A stretch of DNA of 12,951 nucleotides from contig JASHSE010000231.1 in assembly GCA_030036975.1 (NCBI GenBank), positions 1-12,951 of the forward strand. Reading direction: 5' to 3'. The notes beneath the pieces were generated by a model. The model had not been told where the DNA came from. It ran no database searches and saw only the letters and a program-made list of their open reading frames with translations. A program made the translations under genes and the position numbers. The first letter of the stretch is position 1; the number at the start of each line of letters is the position of its first letter. The stretch is from Xanthobacteraceae bacterium (GTDB taxonomy: Bacteria > Pseudomonadota > Alphaproteobacteria > Rhizobiales > Xanthobacteraceae). This document shows, in pieces, positions 1 to 6,006 of this stretch.

Positions 1-13
1 TCAGCGCGCAGCG

Positions 14-98
14 CGTAGGATGGGTTGAGCGGAGCGAACCCCATCGTGCGGCGTCGCCGCTTTATGATAAGTTTCGCAAGGGCTCAACCCATCCTACG
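14..98. repeat. Palindromic intergenic repeat with 17-bp arms
   Basis: A perfect inverted repeat: CGTAGGATGGGTTGAGC at 14-30 is mirrored at 82-98, with about 50 bases between the arms. The internal sequence is also partly self-complementary near the left arm (gagcggagcgaaccccatc). Arms of this kind, built on GTAGGATGGGTTGAGC, recur as dispersed intergenic repeats in Bradyrhizobium-like genomes; that statement comes from memory. Only one copy is in this window, so its repetitive nature is inferred. It overlaps the 3' end of the small minus-strand ORF next to it. Confidence 0.7.
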
Positions 99-208
99 GA
101 CTGCGTACAAGCCTCGGCCGCGCGCGCCGCGCCGGCCGCCGCCTGCAAGTATGCGACGATGCGGCGCACGAGGTCCGCCGGCGAGCCCGGGGCTTGCGGA
201 TCGCTCAT
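62..208 (-). CDS. Short hypothetical protein (48 aa) abutting the XRE regulator gene
   Basis: I do not recognise this ORF. Its ATG lies directly after the TGA of the upstream XRE regulator, with no bases between, which suggests translational coupling. It begins MSDPQAPGSPADLVRRIVAY and continues into an alanine-rich helix. Its last 13 or so codons, including the stop, fall in the palindromic repeat at 14-98. The N-terminal 35 residues look like protein (amphipathic DLVRRIVAYLQAAAGAARAAE), while the tail (QSVGWVEPLRNLS) is translated repeat. It may be a gene whose original 3' end was replaced when the repeat arrived, or a chance ORF. High GC makes chance ORFs common, so confidence is limited. 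Confidence 0.35.
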   Translation of the reverse strand: MSDPQAPGSPADLVRRIVAYLQAAAGAARAAEACTQSVGWVEPLRNLS

Positions 209-589
209 TCAGCGCGCCATCGCCTCGGCCAGAACGACAATGCAACGGCGCTGCCGCGCATCGCTGATGCTCATGAACGCCGCGGTCAAGGCCAGTCCGT
301 CGGCGCTCGTCAGGAAATCCGTTACGTACGATGGCAGTGCCGCCTGCGTTCTCCCAGCCGTGAGAAAATCCTCGAAAAAGAAGCTGACCGGCACGTGGAG
401 GATTTCGGCGAGCTGGTGCAAGCGGCCGGCGCCGATCCGGTTATAGCCTTTCTCGTATTTCTGCACCTGCTGAAACGTAACGCCGAGCGCCGCCGCAAGC
501 TTTTGTTGCGACATATCGAGCGTCAAGCGCCGCATCCGCACCCGGATGCCGACTTGTCTGTCAATCGCGGTGGGAAATCTGTTCGCCAT
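209..589 (-). CDS. XRE-family helix-turn-helix transcriptional regulator
   Basis: A 126-residue protein with an N-terminal Cro/CI-type helix-turn-helix at about residues 15-69. The recognisable core runs VGIRVRMRRLTLDMSQQKLA, then ALGVTFQQVQKYEKGYNRIG and LHQLAEILHVPVSFFFEDF, the standard layout of a five-helix XRE DNA-binding domain. The remaining 55 residues form a C-terminal tail with a helical stretch near the end (ARQRRCIVVLAEAMA) and no known ligand-binding domain. It probably binds DNA as a dimer and acts as a local repressor; its target is not visible. I start at the ATG at 589; a TTG two codons upstream is possible. No strong ribosome binding site is seen. The family is common in rhizobia as a stand-alone regulator of about 130 residues. 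Confidence 0.85.
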   Translation of the reverse strand: MANRFPTAIDRQVGIRVRMRRLTLDMSQQKLAAALGVTFQQVQKYEKGYNRIGAGRLHQLAEILHVPVSFFFEDFLTAGRTQAALPSYVTDFLTSADGLALTAAFMSISDARQRRCIVVLAEAMAR

Positions 590-609
590 GCTCAATAGCT
601 GCCGTGTTT

Positions 610-637
610 AGTGGCGAATAGCGAGTGGCGAATAGCG
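610..637. repeat. 14-bp tandem direct repeat, two copies
   Basis: AGTGGCGAATAGCG occurs at 610-623 and again directly at 624-637, followed by a partial third unit (aata). It sits just upstream of the XRE gene start and just before the recognisable part of the solute-binding-protein remnant. It may mark a rearrangement point or a slippage-prone repeat. Confidence 0.75.
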
Positions 638-656
638 AATAACCGCAGTCGAGCCG

Positions 657-791
657 GCCATCGCCAACCGCATTCGCGACCTAGGCGGCGAGCCGATGAT
701 CATGAGCCCGAGCGAGCTTGACGCCTTCGTCGCGGCCGATACGCAAAAATGGGCCAAGGCCGTGAAATTCTCCGGCGCGAAGGTCGATTGA
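657..791 (+). pseudogene. C-terminal remnant of a TctC/Bug-family solute-binding protein gene
   Basis: The open frame encodes about 44 residues ending at TGA 789-791. They include RIRDLGGEPMIMSPSELDAF followed by VAADTQKWAKAVKFSGAKVD. This matches the usual end of periplasmic tricarboxylate-binding (Bug/TctC) proteins, where a segment such as L..F...E..KW.KVVK.A.I.. precedes the stop. The family is about 300-330 residues long, so roughly 85 percent is missing. In the same frame a TAG at 633-635 lies just upstream, with no start codon or signal peptide. The fragment is bounded on its 5' side by the 14-bp tandem repeat and on its 3' side by a palindromic repeat, consistent with decay or truncation. 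The family assignment rests on memory of the C-terminal pattern. Confidence 0.65.
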
Positions 792-813
792 TGCGGAATT
801 CGGATGATTCATC

Positions 814-922
814 CCTCGTCATTCCGGATCGCCGCGTAAGCGGCGAGTCCGGAATCCATAACCCAGGCGCAGAGCTTATGGATTCCGGGTTCGCCGCTTC
901 GCGGCGCCCCGGAATGACGAGG
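814..922. repeat. Compound palindromic repeat (CGTCATTCCGG family)
   Basis: The outer arms CCTCGTCATTCCGG (814-827) and CCGGAATGACGAGG (909-922) are perfectly complementary. Inside, TCCGGAATCCATAA (848-861) is mirrored by TTATGGATTCCGGG (876-889). GCCGCGTAAGCGGC (831-844) and the matching segment GCCGCTTCGCGGC (893-905) each form small hairpins. The whole could fold as two adjacent hairpins or as one long cruciform. This resembles the abundant CGTCATTCCGG-type intergenic repeats of rhodopseudomonads and bradyrhizobia, by recollection. Confidence 0.8.
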
Positions 923-1182
923 AATCAATCGGGTCGCTCGCCCCCGGAATGAGAACGAATTGCCCGGATTTCATTCGATGGCAGTTTAATGAGTATTTCG
1001 TAGTTAATTCAATTAATTCAATATGTTATCAGCGAAAGAGTACAAAAGGCGGACGGGAAAACCAGCATTCTTCGACAAAGCTTTAATGACTTTCTCGCTT
1101 CGGCTCCAATCCGTTCACCCCATGGATTCCGCAAATGTTCACAGCAAAAATGGCTCTTTCAGCGGCCCGCTGGACTAGCGCC
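923..1182. other. Non-coding stretch with an AT-rich patch
   Basis: I see no supportable gene here. It includes an AT-rich island at about 985-1040, containing a perfect 9-bp tandem duplication (TTAATTCAA at 1004-1012 and 1013-1021). That composition differs sharply from the surrounding GC-rich DNA. The stretch lies downstream of moaE on one side and beyond the palindromic repeat on the other, and may be decayed or imported sequence. Confidence 0.5.
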
Positions 1183-1668
1183 TCACTTCGCGGCGTCGCG
1201 TTGCGGCGGCGGTGCCGACCAGCGCTCGGCGGCGGCATCGTCGGCCGACTTCGCCTCCACCCACGCGGTAGTGCCGGCCGACTCCACCTGCTTCCAGAAC
1301 GGCGCCCGGGTTTTCAAATAGTCCATCAGAAATTCGGCGGCGGCGAACGCCGCGTGGCGGTGGCTCGACGCCGTCGCCACCAGCACGATGTCCTCGCCGG
1401 GCACAATGCGGCCGTAGCGGTGAATGACCAAAGCGGCCAGGAGCGGCCAGCGCGCATAGGCTTCCTCGACGTGGCGGGCGATCTCGGCCTCGGCCATGCC
1501 GGGATAATGTTCGAGGGTAAGCGCGGCGATCGGCGCGCCGTTCTCGTCGGCGCGGCAAATCCCCGTGAAGGTCACGACCGCGCCGACGTCCTTGTGCGCG
1601 CCGACCAGCTTTTCCACTTCGGCGGCGATCGCGATCGGCTCACGCTGCAGGCGGATGATCGCGGGCAT
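1183..1668 (-). CDS. moaE: Molybdopterin synthase catalytic (large) subunit MoaE
   Basis: MoaE pairs with MoaD in a cytoplasmic heterotetramer that inserts two sulfurs into precursor Z (cyclic pyranopterin monophosphate) to make molybdopterin, a step of molybdenum-cofactor synthesis. The 161-residue length is normal for the family. Signature segments are GAVVTFTG (29-36), LEHYPGM (52-58) and SSHRHAAF (101-108), then MDYLKTRAPFWK (115-126). The lysines at 119 and 126, and Arg39 and His103/Arg104, sit where the E. coli enzyme has its active-site residues, by recollection of that sequence. The C-terminal tail (PPPQRDAAK) is less conserved. It follows moaD in the same direction, but about 140 bases containing a palindromic repeat separate them, so co-transcription is likely but not tight. 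Confidence 0.96.
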   Translation of the reverse strand: MPAIIRLQREPIAIAAEVEKLVGAHKDVGAVVTFTGICRADENGAPIAALTLEHYPGMAEAEIARHVEEAYARWPLLAALVIHRYGRIVPGEDIVLVATASSHRHAAFAAAEFLMDYLKTRAPFWKQVESAGTTAWVEAKSADDAAAERWSAPPPQRDAAK

Positions 1669-1685
1669 GTCACGTTAAGACTTTT

Positions 1686-1775
1686 CCGCTCATTCCCGCG
1701 CAAGCGGGAATCCAGCAGCCCACTCGACCATGGCGGTGAGCCCCACTGGGTCCCCGCTTTCGCGGGGACGAGCGG
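1686..1775. repeat. Palindromic repeat between moaD and moaE
   Basis: CCGCTCATTCCCGCGCAAGC, continuing GGGAATCCAG at 1706-1715, is mirrored by CTGGGTCCCCGCTTTCGCGG, continuing GGACGAGCGG, at 1746-1775. The arms are about 30 bp with a few mismatches and a loop of about 30 bases. Each arm is itself a small hairpin (ATTCCCGCGCAAGCGGGAAT and TCCCCGCTTTCGCGGGGA). It resembles the common ATTCCCGC..GCGGGAAT intergenic repeats of alphaproteobacteria. Inside the transcript it would fold into a stable structure just before moaE. Confidence 0.8.
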
Positions 1776-1810
1776 ATAGAAGTTGCCGATTCAACCTGAT
1801 CGATTCCACG

Positions 1811-2095
1811 CTAGCCTCCCGTCATCGGCGGAAAGAACGCGATCTCGCCGGCGCCTTCGATCCTCGCCTCGCTGCGCACATGATTGCGGTCGATCGCGGC
1901 GCGGATCACTTTCGGGTTCTCGAAAGCGTAGGCGTAGTGCTCGCCCTGGTCCGCGAGCCACGCCATCAGCTCGGCGACGGTGGCGACGCCGGCCGGCGGC
2001 TCGATCTCCTCCTCAGGCTTGCCGACACGCTCGCGCACCCAGGCGAAGTAGCGCACCTTGATCTTTTTGCTCTGTCCCGCCGTTCCGCTCGTCAC
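1811..2095 (-). CDS. moaD: Molybdopterin synthase sulfur-carrier (small) subunit MoaD
   Basis: MoaD is a ubiquitin-like sulfur carrier. Its C-terminal Gly-Gly is adenylated by MoeB and then thiocarboxylated, and it delivers sulfur to MoaE. The 94-residue sequence has the beta-grasp core (KIKVRYFAWVRERVG at 11-25, VAELMAWLA around 40-48) and ends ...IAFFPPMTGG, the expected PP-x-x-GG tail. I start at GTG 2095, which overlaps the pgsA stop codon in a GTGA arrangement and has GAGGA at 2102-2106 at a suitable distance; a long upstream extension in the same frame lies antisense-like inside pgsA and is discounted. The overlap implies translational coupling with pgsA, and moaE follows downstream. 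Confidence 0.93.
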   Translation of the reverse strand: MTSGTAGQSKKIKVRYFAWVRERVGKPEEEIEPPAGVATVAELMAWLADQGEHYAYAFENPKVIRAAIDRNHVRSEARIEGAGEIAFFPPMTGG

Positions 2096-2715
2096 GCACT
2101 GTCCTCGGTGAGATGGCGCAAGCCGGCCTGCAGGTAATCCCATCCGGTATAGAGCGTCAGCAGCGCCGAAAGCCACAACAGCGTGATGCCGACCTTGGTG
2201 ACGCCCGGCACCACGGCGTCGCCGGCCTCGCCGGCAATGAGAAAGCCGACGGCGATGAGCTGCAAGGTCGTCTTCCATTTGGCAAGCCGCGTCACCGGCA
2301 CGCTCACCCGCAGCTCGGCGAGGTATTCGCGCAGGCCCGAGACCAGAATTTCGCGGCACAGGATGATCACCGCCGCGCACAGCGCCCAGCCGTGGATGGT
2401 GCTCTCGGCCGCCAGCATCAGCAGGCACGACGCCACCAGAAGCTTGTCGGCGATCGGGTCGAGCATGCGGCCGAGCGAGGATTGCTGGGCCCAGATGCGG
2501 GCGAAATAGCCGTCGAGGAAGTCCGAAATGGCGGCGGCGATGAAGACGGCGAGCGCCACCCAACGCAGCCACAGCCCGCCGTGCAGGATGTTCTGGTAGA
2601 ACATGCAGCCGACCACGACCGGGACCGCGACGATGCGGCCATAGGTCAGGATGTTGGGCAGCGCCAGCGGGTGAACGCGCAAGTGACCCGGGGTCGTGGT
2701 GGTGGTCGAATTCAT
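2092..2715 (-). CDS. pgsA: CDP-diacylglycerol--glycerol-3-phosphate 3-phosphatidyltransferase
   Basis: PgsA makes phosphatidylglycerophosphate from CDP-diacylglycerol and sn-glycerol-3-phosphate at the inner membrane, the committed step towards phosphatidylglycerol and cardiolipin. The 207-residue product has several hydrophobic segments (about 21-40, 50-64, 91-105, 112-124, 150-162, 176-190). It carries the complete CDP-alcohol phosphotransferase motif: D65, D68-G69, A72-R73, G82, D86 and D90 (ISDFLDGYFAR, then LGRMLDPIAD). I choose ATG 2715, preceded by AGGGG, over a GTG ten codons earlier. It lies 59 bases after uvrC in the same direction and overlaps moaD by four bases. The uvrC-pgsA-moaD-moaE order is, as I recall, typical of this group of alphaproteobacteria. 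Confidence 0.95.
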   Translation of the reverse strand: MNSTTTTTPGHLRVHPLALPNILTYGRIVAVPVVVGCMFYQNILHGGLWLRWVALAVFIAAAISDFLDGYFARIWAQQSSLGRMLDPIADKLLVASCLLMLAAESTIHGWALCAAVIILCREILVSGLREYLAELRVSVPVTRLAKWKTTLQLIAVGFLIAGEAGDAVVPGVTKVGITLLWLSALLTLYTGWDYLQAGLRHLTEDSA

Positions 2716-2774
2716 GGCCCCTAAGATAGCGCTGCGATGCGGCACCCGACAGGGCTTTGCCGCGATATCCTCCG

Positions 2775-4886
2775 CTAGGCGGCTCCGCCGTGGAAAAACG
2801 CGTAAATCCGCCGTGCCGTCTCGGCGCTGATGCCGTCGACCTGCATCAGGTCGGCGATCGCGGCGCGCTCGATCGCCTTGAGCGTGCCGAAGTGATGCAG
2901 CAGCGCGCGCTTGCGGCTCGGCCCGATGCCGGCGATCTCTTGGAGGCCACCCTCGCGCAAATCGCGCTTGCGCCGGGCGCGGTGCGAGCCGACCGCGAAG
3001 CGGTGCGCCTCGTCGCGCAGCCGTTCGACGAAATACAGCACCGGATCGCGCGGCGGCAGCTTGAACGAGTCACGCCCGGGGACGAAGAACGTCTCGCGCC
3101 CGGCATCGCGGTCCGGACCCTTGGCGATGGCGACGAGCGGCACGTCCACGCCGAGCGCGGCGATCGTTTCGCGCGCTGCCGTGAGTTGCCCCTGACCGCC
3201 ATCGATCAGCACCAGATCGGGCCAGGGCGAGTCGTCCTCGCCGTCGGCAATGCGATCTTCGCTCTGCTCTGCCGGCGGCAGGTCGGACCGGGTGGGGCCC
3301 GCGGAGCCGGTGGCGTGTCCATTACGGTCCAGCCCCGCCGCGGCAGGTGACTGCGTCTGCGGCGCCTCGGCCAGCAGGCGCTTGAAACGGCGGCTCAAGA
3401 CTTCGCGCATCATGGCGAAATCGTCGCCCGGCGACAGATCGGCCGAGCGGATGTTGAACTTGCGGTACTGGCTTTTGCGAAAGCCTTCCGGGCCGGCGAC
3501 GATCATGGCGCCGACGGGGTTCGTTCCCTGGATGTGGCTGTTGTCGAACACTTCGATGCGGCGCGGCACGCGCGGCAGCGCGAACGTCACGGCGAGCTGT
3601 TGCAGCAGCTTCTGCTGCGAGGAGGTCTCCGCCAGCTTGCGGCCGAGCGCCTCGCGCGCATTGGCGAGCGCGTGCTCGACCAAATCCTTTTTCTCGCCGC
3701 GCTGCGGCAACATGATTTCGATCTTGCGGCCGATCTTCGTGCACAGCGCCTCGGCAAGGAGCGCGCGATCCTCGATGGTGTGCGAGATCAGGATGAGTCG
3801 CGGCGGCGGCCGGTCGTCGTAAAATTGCGCAAGAAACGCCGAGAGCACCGCGCCCGGCCCGAGCGAGCGGTCGGCCCTGGGAAAATAGGCGCGGTTGCCC
3901 CAGTTCTGGCCGGTGCGGAAGAAGAACACCTCGACGCAGGAGAAGCCGCCCTGCTGATGCACGGCGAAGACGTCGGCTTCCTCGACGCCGCGCGGATTGA
4001 CGCCCTGATGCGACTGAATGGCCGACAGCGCGGCCAGGCGGTCGCGGTACACGGCGGCGCGCTCGAAATCGAGCGCGCTCGAAGCTTTTTCCATCTCGCC
4101 GGCGAGTTCGTCCTTCACCGCCTTGCTGCGGCCCGACAGGAACGCATTGGCCTCGCGCACCAGGGCGGCGTATTCGGGATATTCGATCTCCTTGGTGCAC
4201 GGTCCCGCGCAGCGCTTGATCTGATAGAGCAGACACGGCCGGCTGCGGCTCTCGAAGAACGGATCGCTGCACGAGCGCAACAGGAATGCGCGCTGCAGCG
4301 CGTTGATGGTGCGGTTGACCGCCCACACCGAAGCGAACGGCCCGTAATAGTGGCCCGGCCGGCTCCGCGCGCCGCGATGCTTGAGGATTTGCGGCGCCCA
4401 GTGGTCGGTAGTGATCAGGATATAAGGAAACGATTTGTCGTCGCGCAGCACCACGTTGAAGCGCGGCCGCAGCCGCTTGATCAGGTTCGCCTCGAGCAGC
4501 AGCGCCTCGGTCTCGGTGCGGGTGACGATGAATTCCAGCGTGCGGGTGGCCGCGATCATGCGCTCGATCCGGGTATCGAGCCCGGTCGGCCGCGCATAGG
4601 CGGTCACCCGCTTCTTGATGTTTTTTGCTTTGCCGACATAGAGCACGTCGCCGCGGGCATCGAGCATGCGGTACACGCCGGGCCGCGATGGCGCGAGCTT
4701 GGCATAATGGATGACGGCGGCGCGGCCGTCCGCAAGCGAGCCTTGCTCGGCATCGACCGCCGGCGCTTCCGCGTCCGCCGGGTCGACCTCGGGCAGCGAC
4801 TGCTCCTCGTCCTCCTCGGCGATGGCGGCGGCTGGCGCGTCGGTCGGCTCGATGTCGGCTTCGATATTTTTCTTTGGACCGTTCAT
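2775..4886 (-). CDS. uvrC: UvrABC excinuclease subunit C
   Basis: UvrC makes both incisions around bulky lesions during nucleotide excision repair, after UvrA and UvrB have marked the site. Domains in order: GIY-YIG nuclease (PGVY 69-72, YVGKAKNIKKRV 83-94); four cysteines at 206, 218, 226 and 230, with the spacing (12, 8, 4) of the E. coli iron-sulfur ligands; UVR helix hairpin (about 256-291) that binds UvrB; RNase H-like C-terminal nuclease (VFDNSHIQG 446-454, PGDD 486-489, VLIDGGQGQL 559-568, His628); and two C-terminal helix-hairpin-helix motifs (IAGIGPSRKRALL, MQVDGISAETARRI). At 703 residues it is about 90 longer than E. coli UvrC. The extra length comes from an acidic N-terminal extension (1-58) and a low-complexity insert (507-555). 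It is the first gene of the minus-strand block and is divergent from the porin-like gene. Confidence 0.97.
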   Translation of the reverse strand: MNGPKKNIEADIEPTDAPAAAIAEEDEEQSLPEVDPADAEAPAVDAEQGSLADGRAAVIHYAKLAPSRPGVYRMLDARGDVLYVGKAKNIKKRVTAYARPTGLDTRIERMIAATRTLEFIVTRTETEALLLEANLIKRLRPRFNVVLRDDKSFPYILITTDHWAPQILKHRGARSRPGHYYGPFASVWAVNRTINALQRAFLLRSCSDPFFESRSRPCLLYQIKRCAGPCTKEIEYPEYAALVREANAFLSGRSKAVKDELAGEMEKASSALDFERAAVYRDRLAALSAIQSHQGVNPRGVEEADVFAVHQQGGFSCVEVFFFRTGQNWGNRAYFPRADRSLGPGAVLSAFLAQFYDDRPPPRLILISHTIEDRALLAEALCTKIGRKIEIMLPQRGEKKDLVEHALANAREALGRKLAETSSQQKLLQQLAVTFALPRVPRRIEVFDNSHIQGTNPVGAMIVAGPEGFRKSQYRKFNIRSADLSPGDDFAMMREVLSRRFKRLLAEAPQTQSPAAAGLDRNGHATGSAGPTRSDLPPAEQSEDRIADGEDDSPWPDLVLIDGGQGQLTAARETIAALGVDVPLVAIAKGPDRDAGRETFFVPGRDSFKLPPRDPVLYFVERLRDEAHRFAVGSHRARRKRDLREGGLQEIAGIGPSRKRALLHHFGTLKAIERAAIADLMQVDGISAETARRIYAFFHGGAA

Positions 4887-5154
4887 GGGAGCGTTCGTGC
4901 TGGCCCAAACCTATGCGCTGGCGGCGCGCGGGGCCAGAGCGGGCTGAACGCGGTTGCGCGCAGCACCGGCCCGCCCGCCGCCGGCCGATCAAGGCTTTCT
5001 TAATACTAACAACTTGGAACGACTTTGACGTTCAGCAACGTTTAACCCGGCTGTTCCGATAACATTGGCGACGGACGGTTGGACGCCCGAACGCAAATCG
5101 CGCGGCTTGCTCGAACTTTGCACCGCCTGCCCGAAGCATCCTCAAGGAGGCCCC
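4887..5154. promoter_or_regulatory. Divergent intergenic region between uvrC and the first barrel gene
   Basis: This 268-base gap must hold the promoters of uvrC (leftward) and of the outer-membrane barrel gene (rightward). The AT-richer part lies at about 4995-5070 and includes a TTGACG at 5025-5030 that could be a rightward -35 element. No convincing -10 lies at 16-18 bases from it, so I do not assign a full promoter. Confidence 0.4.
5144..5150 (+). promoter_or_regulatory. Ribosome binding site fixing the start of the first barrel gene
   Basis: AAGGAGG ends four bases before ATG 5155. It decides that start over the in-frame ATG at 5065, which would put 30 non-signal residues before the signal peptide. 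Confidence 0.8.
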
Positions 5155-5778
5155 ATGCGGAGAGTTGTTCTTGGCGTCGTTCTTGGCACGGCTTTGCCGC
5201 TGGCGACGAGCGGCCTCGCCGCCGCTGCCGACTTGTCGGCTGCGCCGTACTACACCGCCGGCGAACCGCTGACAGCCTATAGCTGGGCCGGGCCCTATCT
5301 CGGCGCCACGCTCGGCTACGAATGGGGCACGGTCAGCAACAGCCCGACGCAGCCATCGGGGATCGCCGGCGGCGTCGAGGGCGGCTACAACTGGCAGCGC
5401 GGCGCGTTCGTGTTCGGCGGCGAAGCCGACATCCAGCTTTCCGGCGCCGACGACACGTTGTCGCCGTTCGAGTTCTCCAATCCCTGGTTCGGCACGGTGC
5501 GTGGCCGCGCCGGGGCGGCCTTGAACAACGTGCTGGTCTACGGCACCGCCGGCCTCGCCTATGGCGAACTGCGCGCCGACAGCTTCAATCTCACCGAATC
5601 GCACGTCAATGTCGGCTGGACCGCCGGGCTGGGCGTCGAAGTCGGGCTGACGCCGCGCTGGTCGGCCAAGGCCGAGTGGCTCTATCTCGACCTCGCGGGC
5701 AGCAGCTTTTCGCTGACTGGAACCTCCAACGGCCTCGCCGCAGACCTGCTGCGCATGGGCGTCAATTATCGCTTCTAA
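5155..5778 (+). CDS. Outer-membrane beta-barrel protein, Omp25/RopB type
   Basis: A 207-residue precursor with a signal peptide (MRRVVLGVVLGTALPLATSG, then LAAAA, cleavage near residues 24-25 before DLS). The mature part is an eight-strand barrel of the Omp25/Omp31/RopB family. It opens with a strand of the form AYSWAGPYLGATLGYEWG, has alternating aromatic/small strands (VYGTAGLAYGEL, AKAEWLYLDLAG), and ends in MGVNYRF with the C-terminal Phe recognised by the barrel-assembly machinery. It contains no cysteine. Such proteins give structural stability to the envelope of Brucella and rhizobia and can be major surface antigens; the role here is inferred. Another member of the family lies 228 bases downstream, on the same strand, with its own regulatory region. 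Confidence 0.92.
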   Translation: MRRVVLGVVLGTALPLATSGLAAAADLSAAPYYTAGEPLTAYSWAGPYLGATLGYEWGTVSNSPTQPSGIAGGVEGGYNWQRGAFVFGGEADIQLSGADDTLSPFEFSNPWFGTVRGRAGAALNNVLVYGTAGLAYGELRADSFNLTESHVNVGWTAGLGVEVGLTPRWSAKAEWLYLDLAGSSFSLTGTSNGLAADLLRMGVNYRF

Positions 5779-5847
5779 AAGCCGCACCGGACGAGCTGCA
5801 GCGTCATAAATCAGCCGCCTTCGATTAGTATTTGTTTTACCATTATT

Positions 5848-5878
5848 TTGGCCTCCTTAAGTCATAATTAGGTATAAT
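5848..5878 (+). promoter_or_regulatory. Candidate sigma-70 promoter of the second barrel gene
   Basis: A perfect TATAAT lies at 5873-5878 in an AT-rich stretch. The best upstream partner is a poor TTGGCC at 5848-5853 with a 19-base spacer, so the -35 assignment is weak. It would give a 5' leader of roughly 120 bases before ATG 6007, long enough for post-transcriptional control. Confidence 0.4.
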
Positions 5879-6006
5879 GTTGACGTGCCATAGTCTAATT
5901 GCGCCACAAATCGGCCAAGAATTAGAATAGGCGTGTGTCTTTTCAGCACTAGACGTAGGACTAGCCGCGAATACTATCCCGCCACTTTCGAGTGTAGGAG
6001 GTCCTC

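Noticed and set aside
209..595. Toxin-antitoxin module formed by the XRE gene and its 48-codon neighbour
   Set aside because: The neighbour has no toxin-like domain and ends inside a repeat, so no pair can be defended.
1160..1172. CAGCGGCCCGCTG hairpin as a terminator of moaE
   Set aside because: The possible stem is very short, the loop collapses into the palindrome, and the T-run on the minus strand is separated from it by about ten bases.
3322..4992. 556-codon minus-strand frame in another phase of uvrC
   Set aside because: It overlaps uvrC in a different frame and is Arg/Ala-rich without motifs.
3534..5003. 489-codon plus-strand frame opposite uvrC
   Set aside because: Every UvrC motif is read on the other strand; this frame has no recognisable domain.
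5065..5154. Upstream extension of the first barrel gene
   Set aside because: The signal peptide begins at 5155 and has a strong ribosome site at 5144-5150; the extra residues lack any signal-peptide character.
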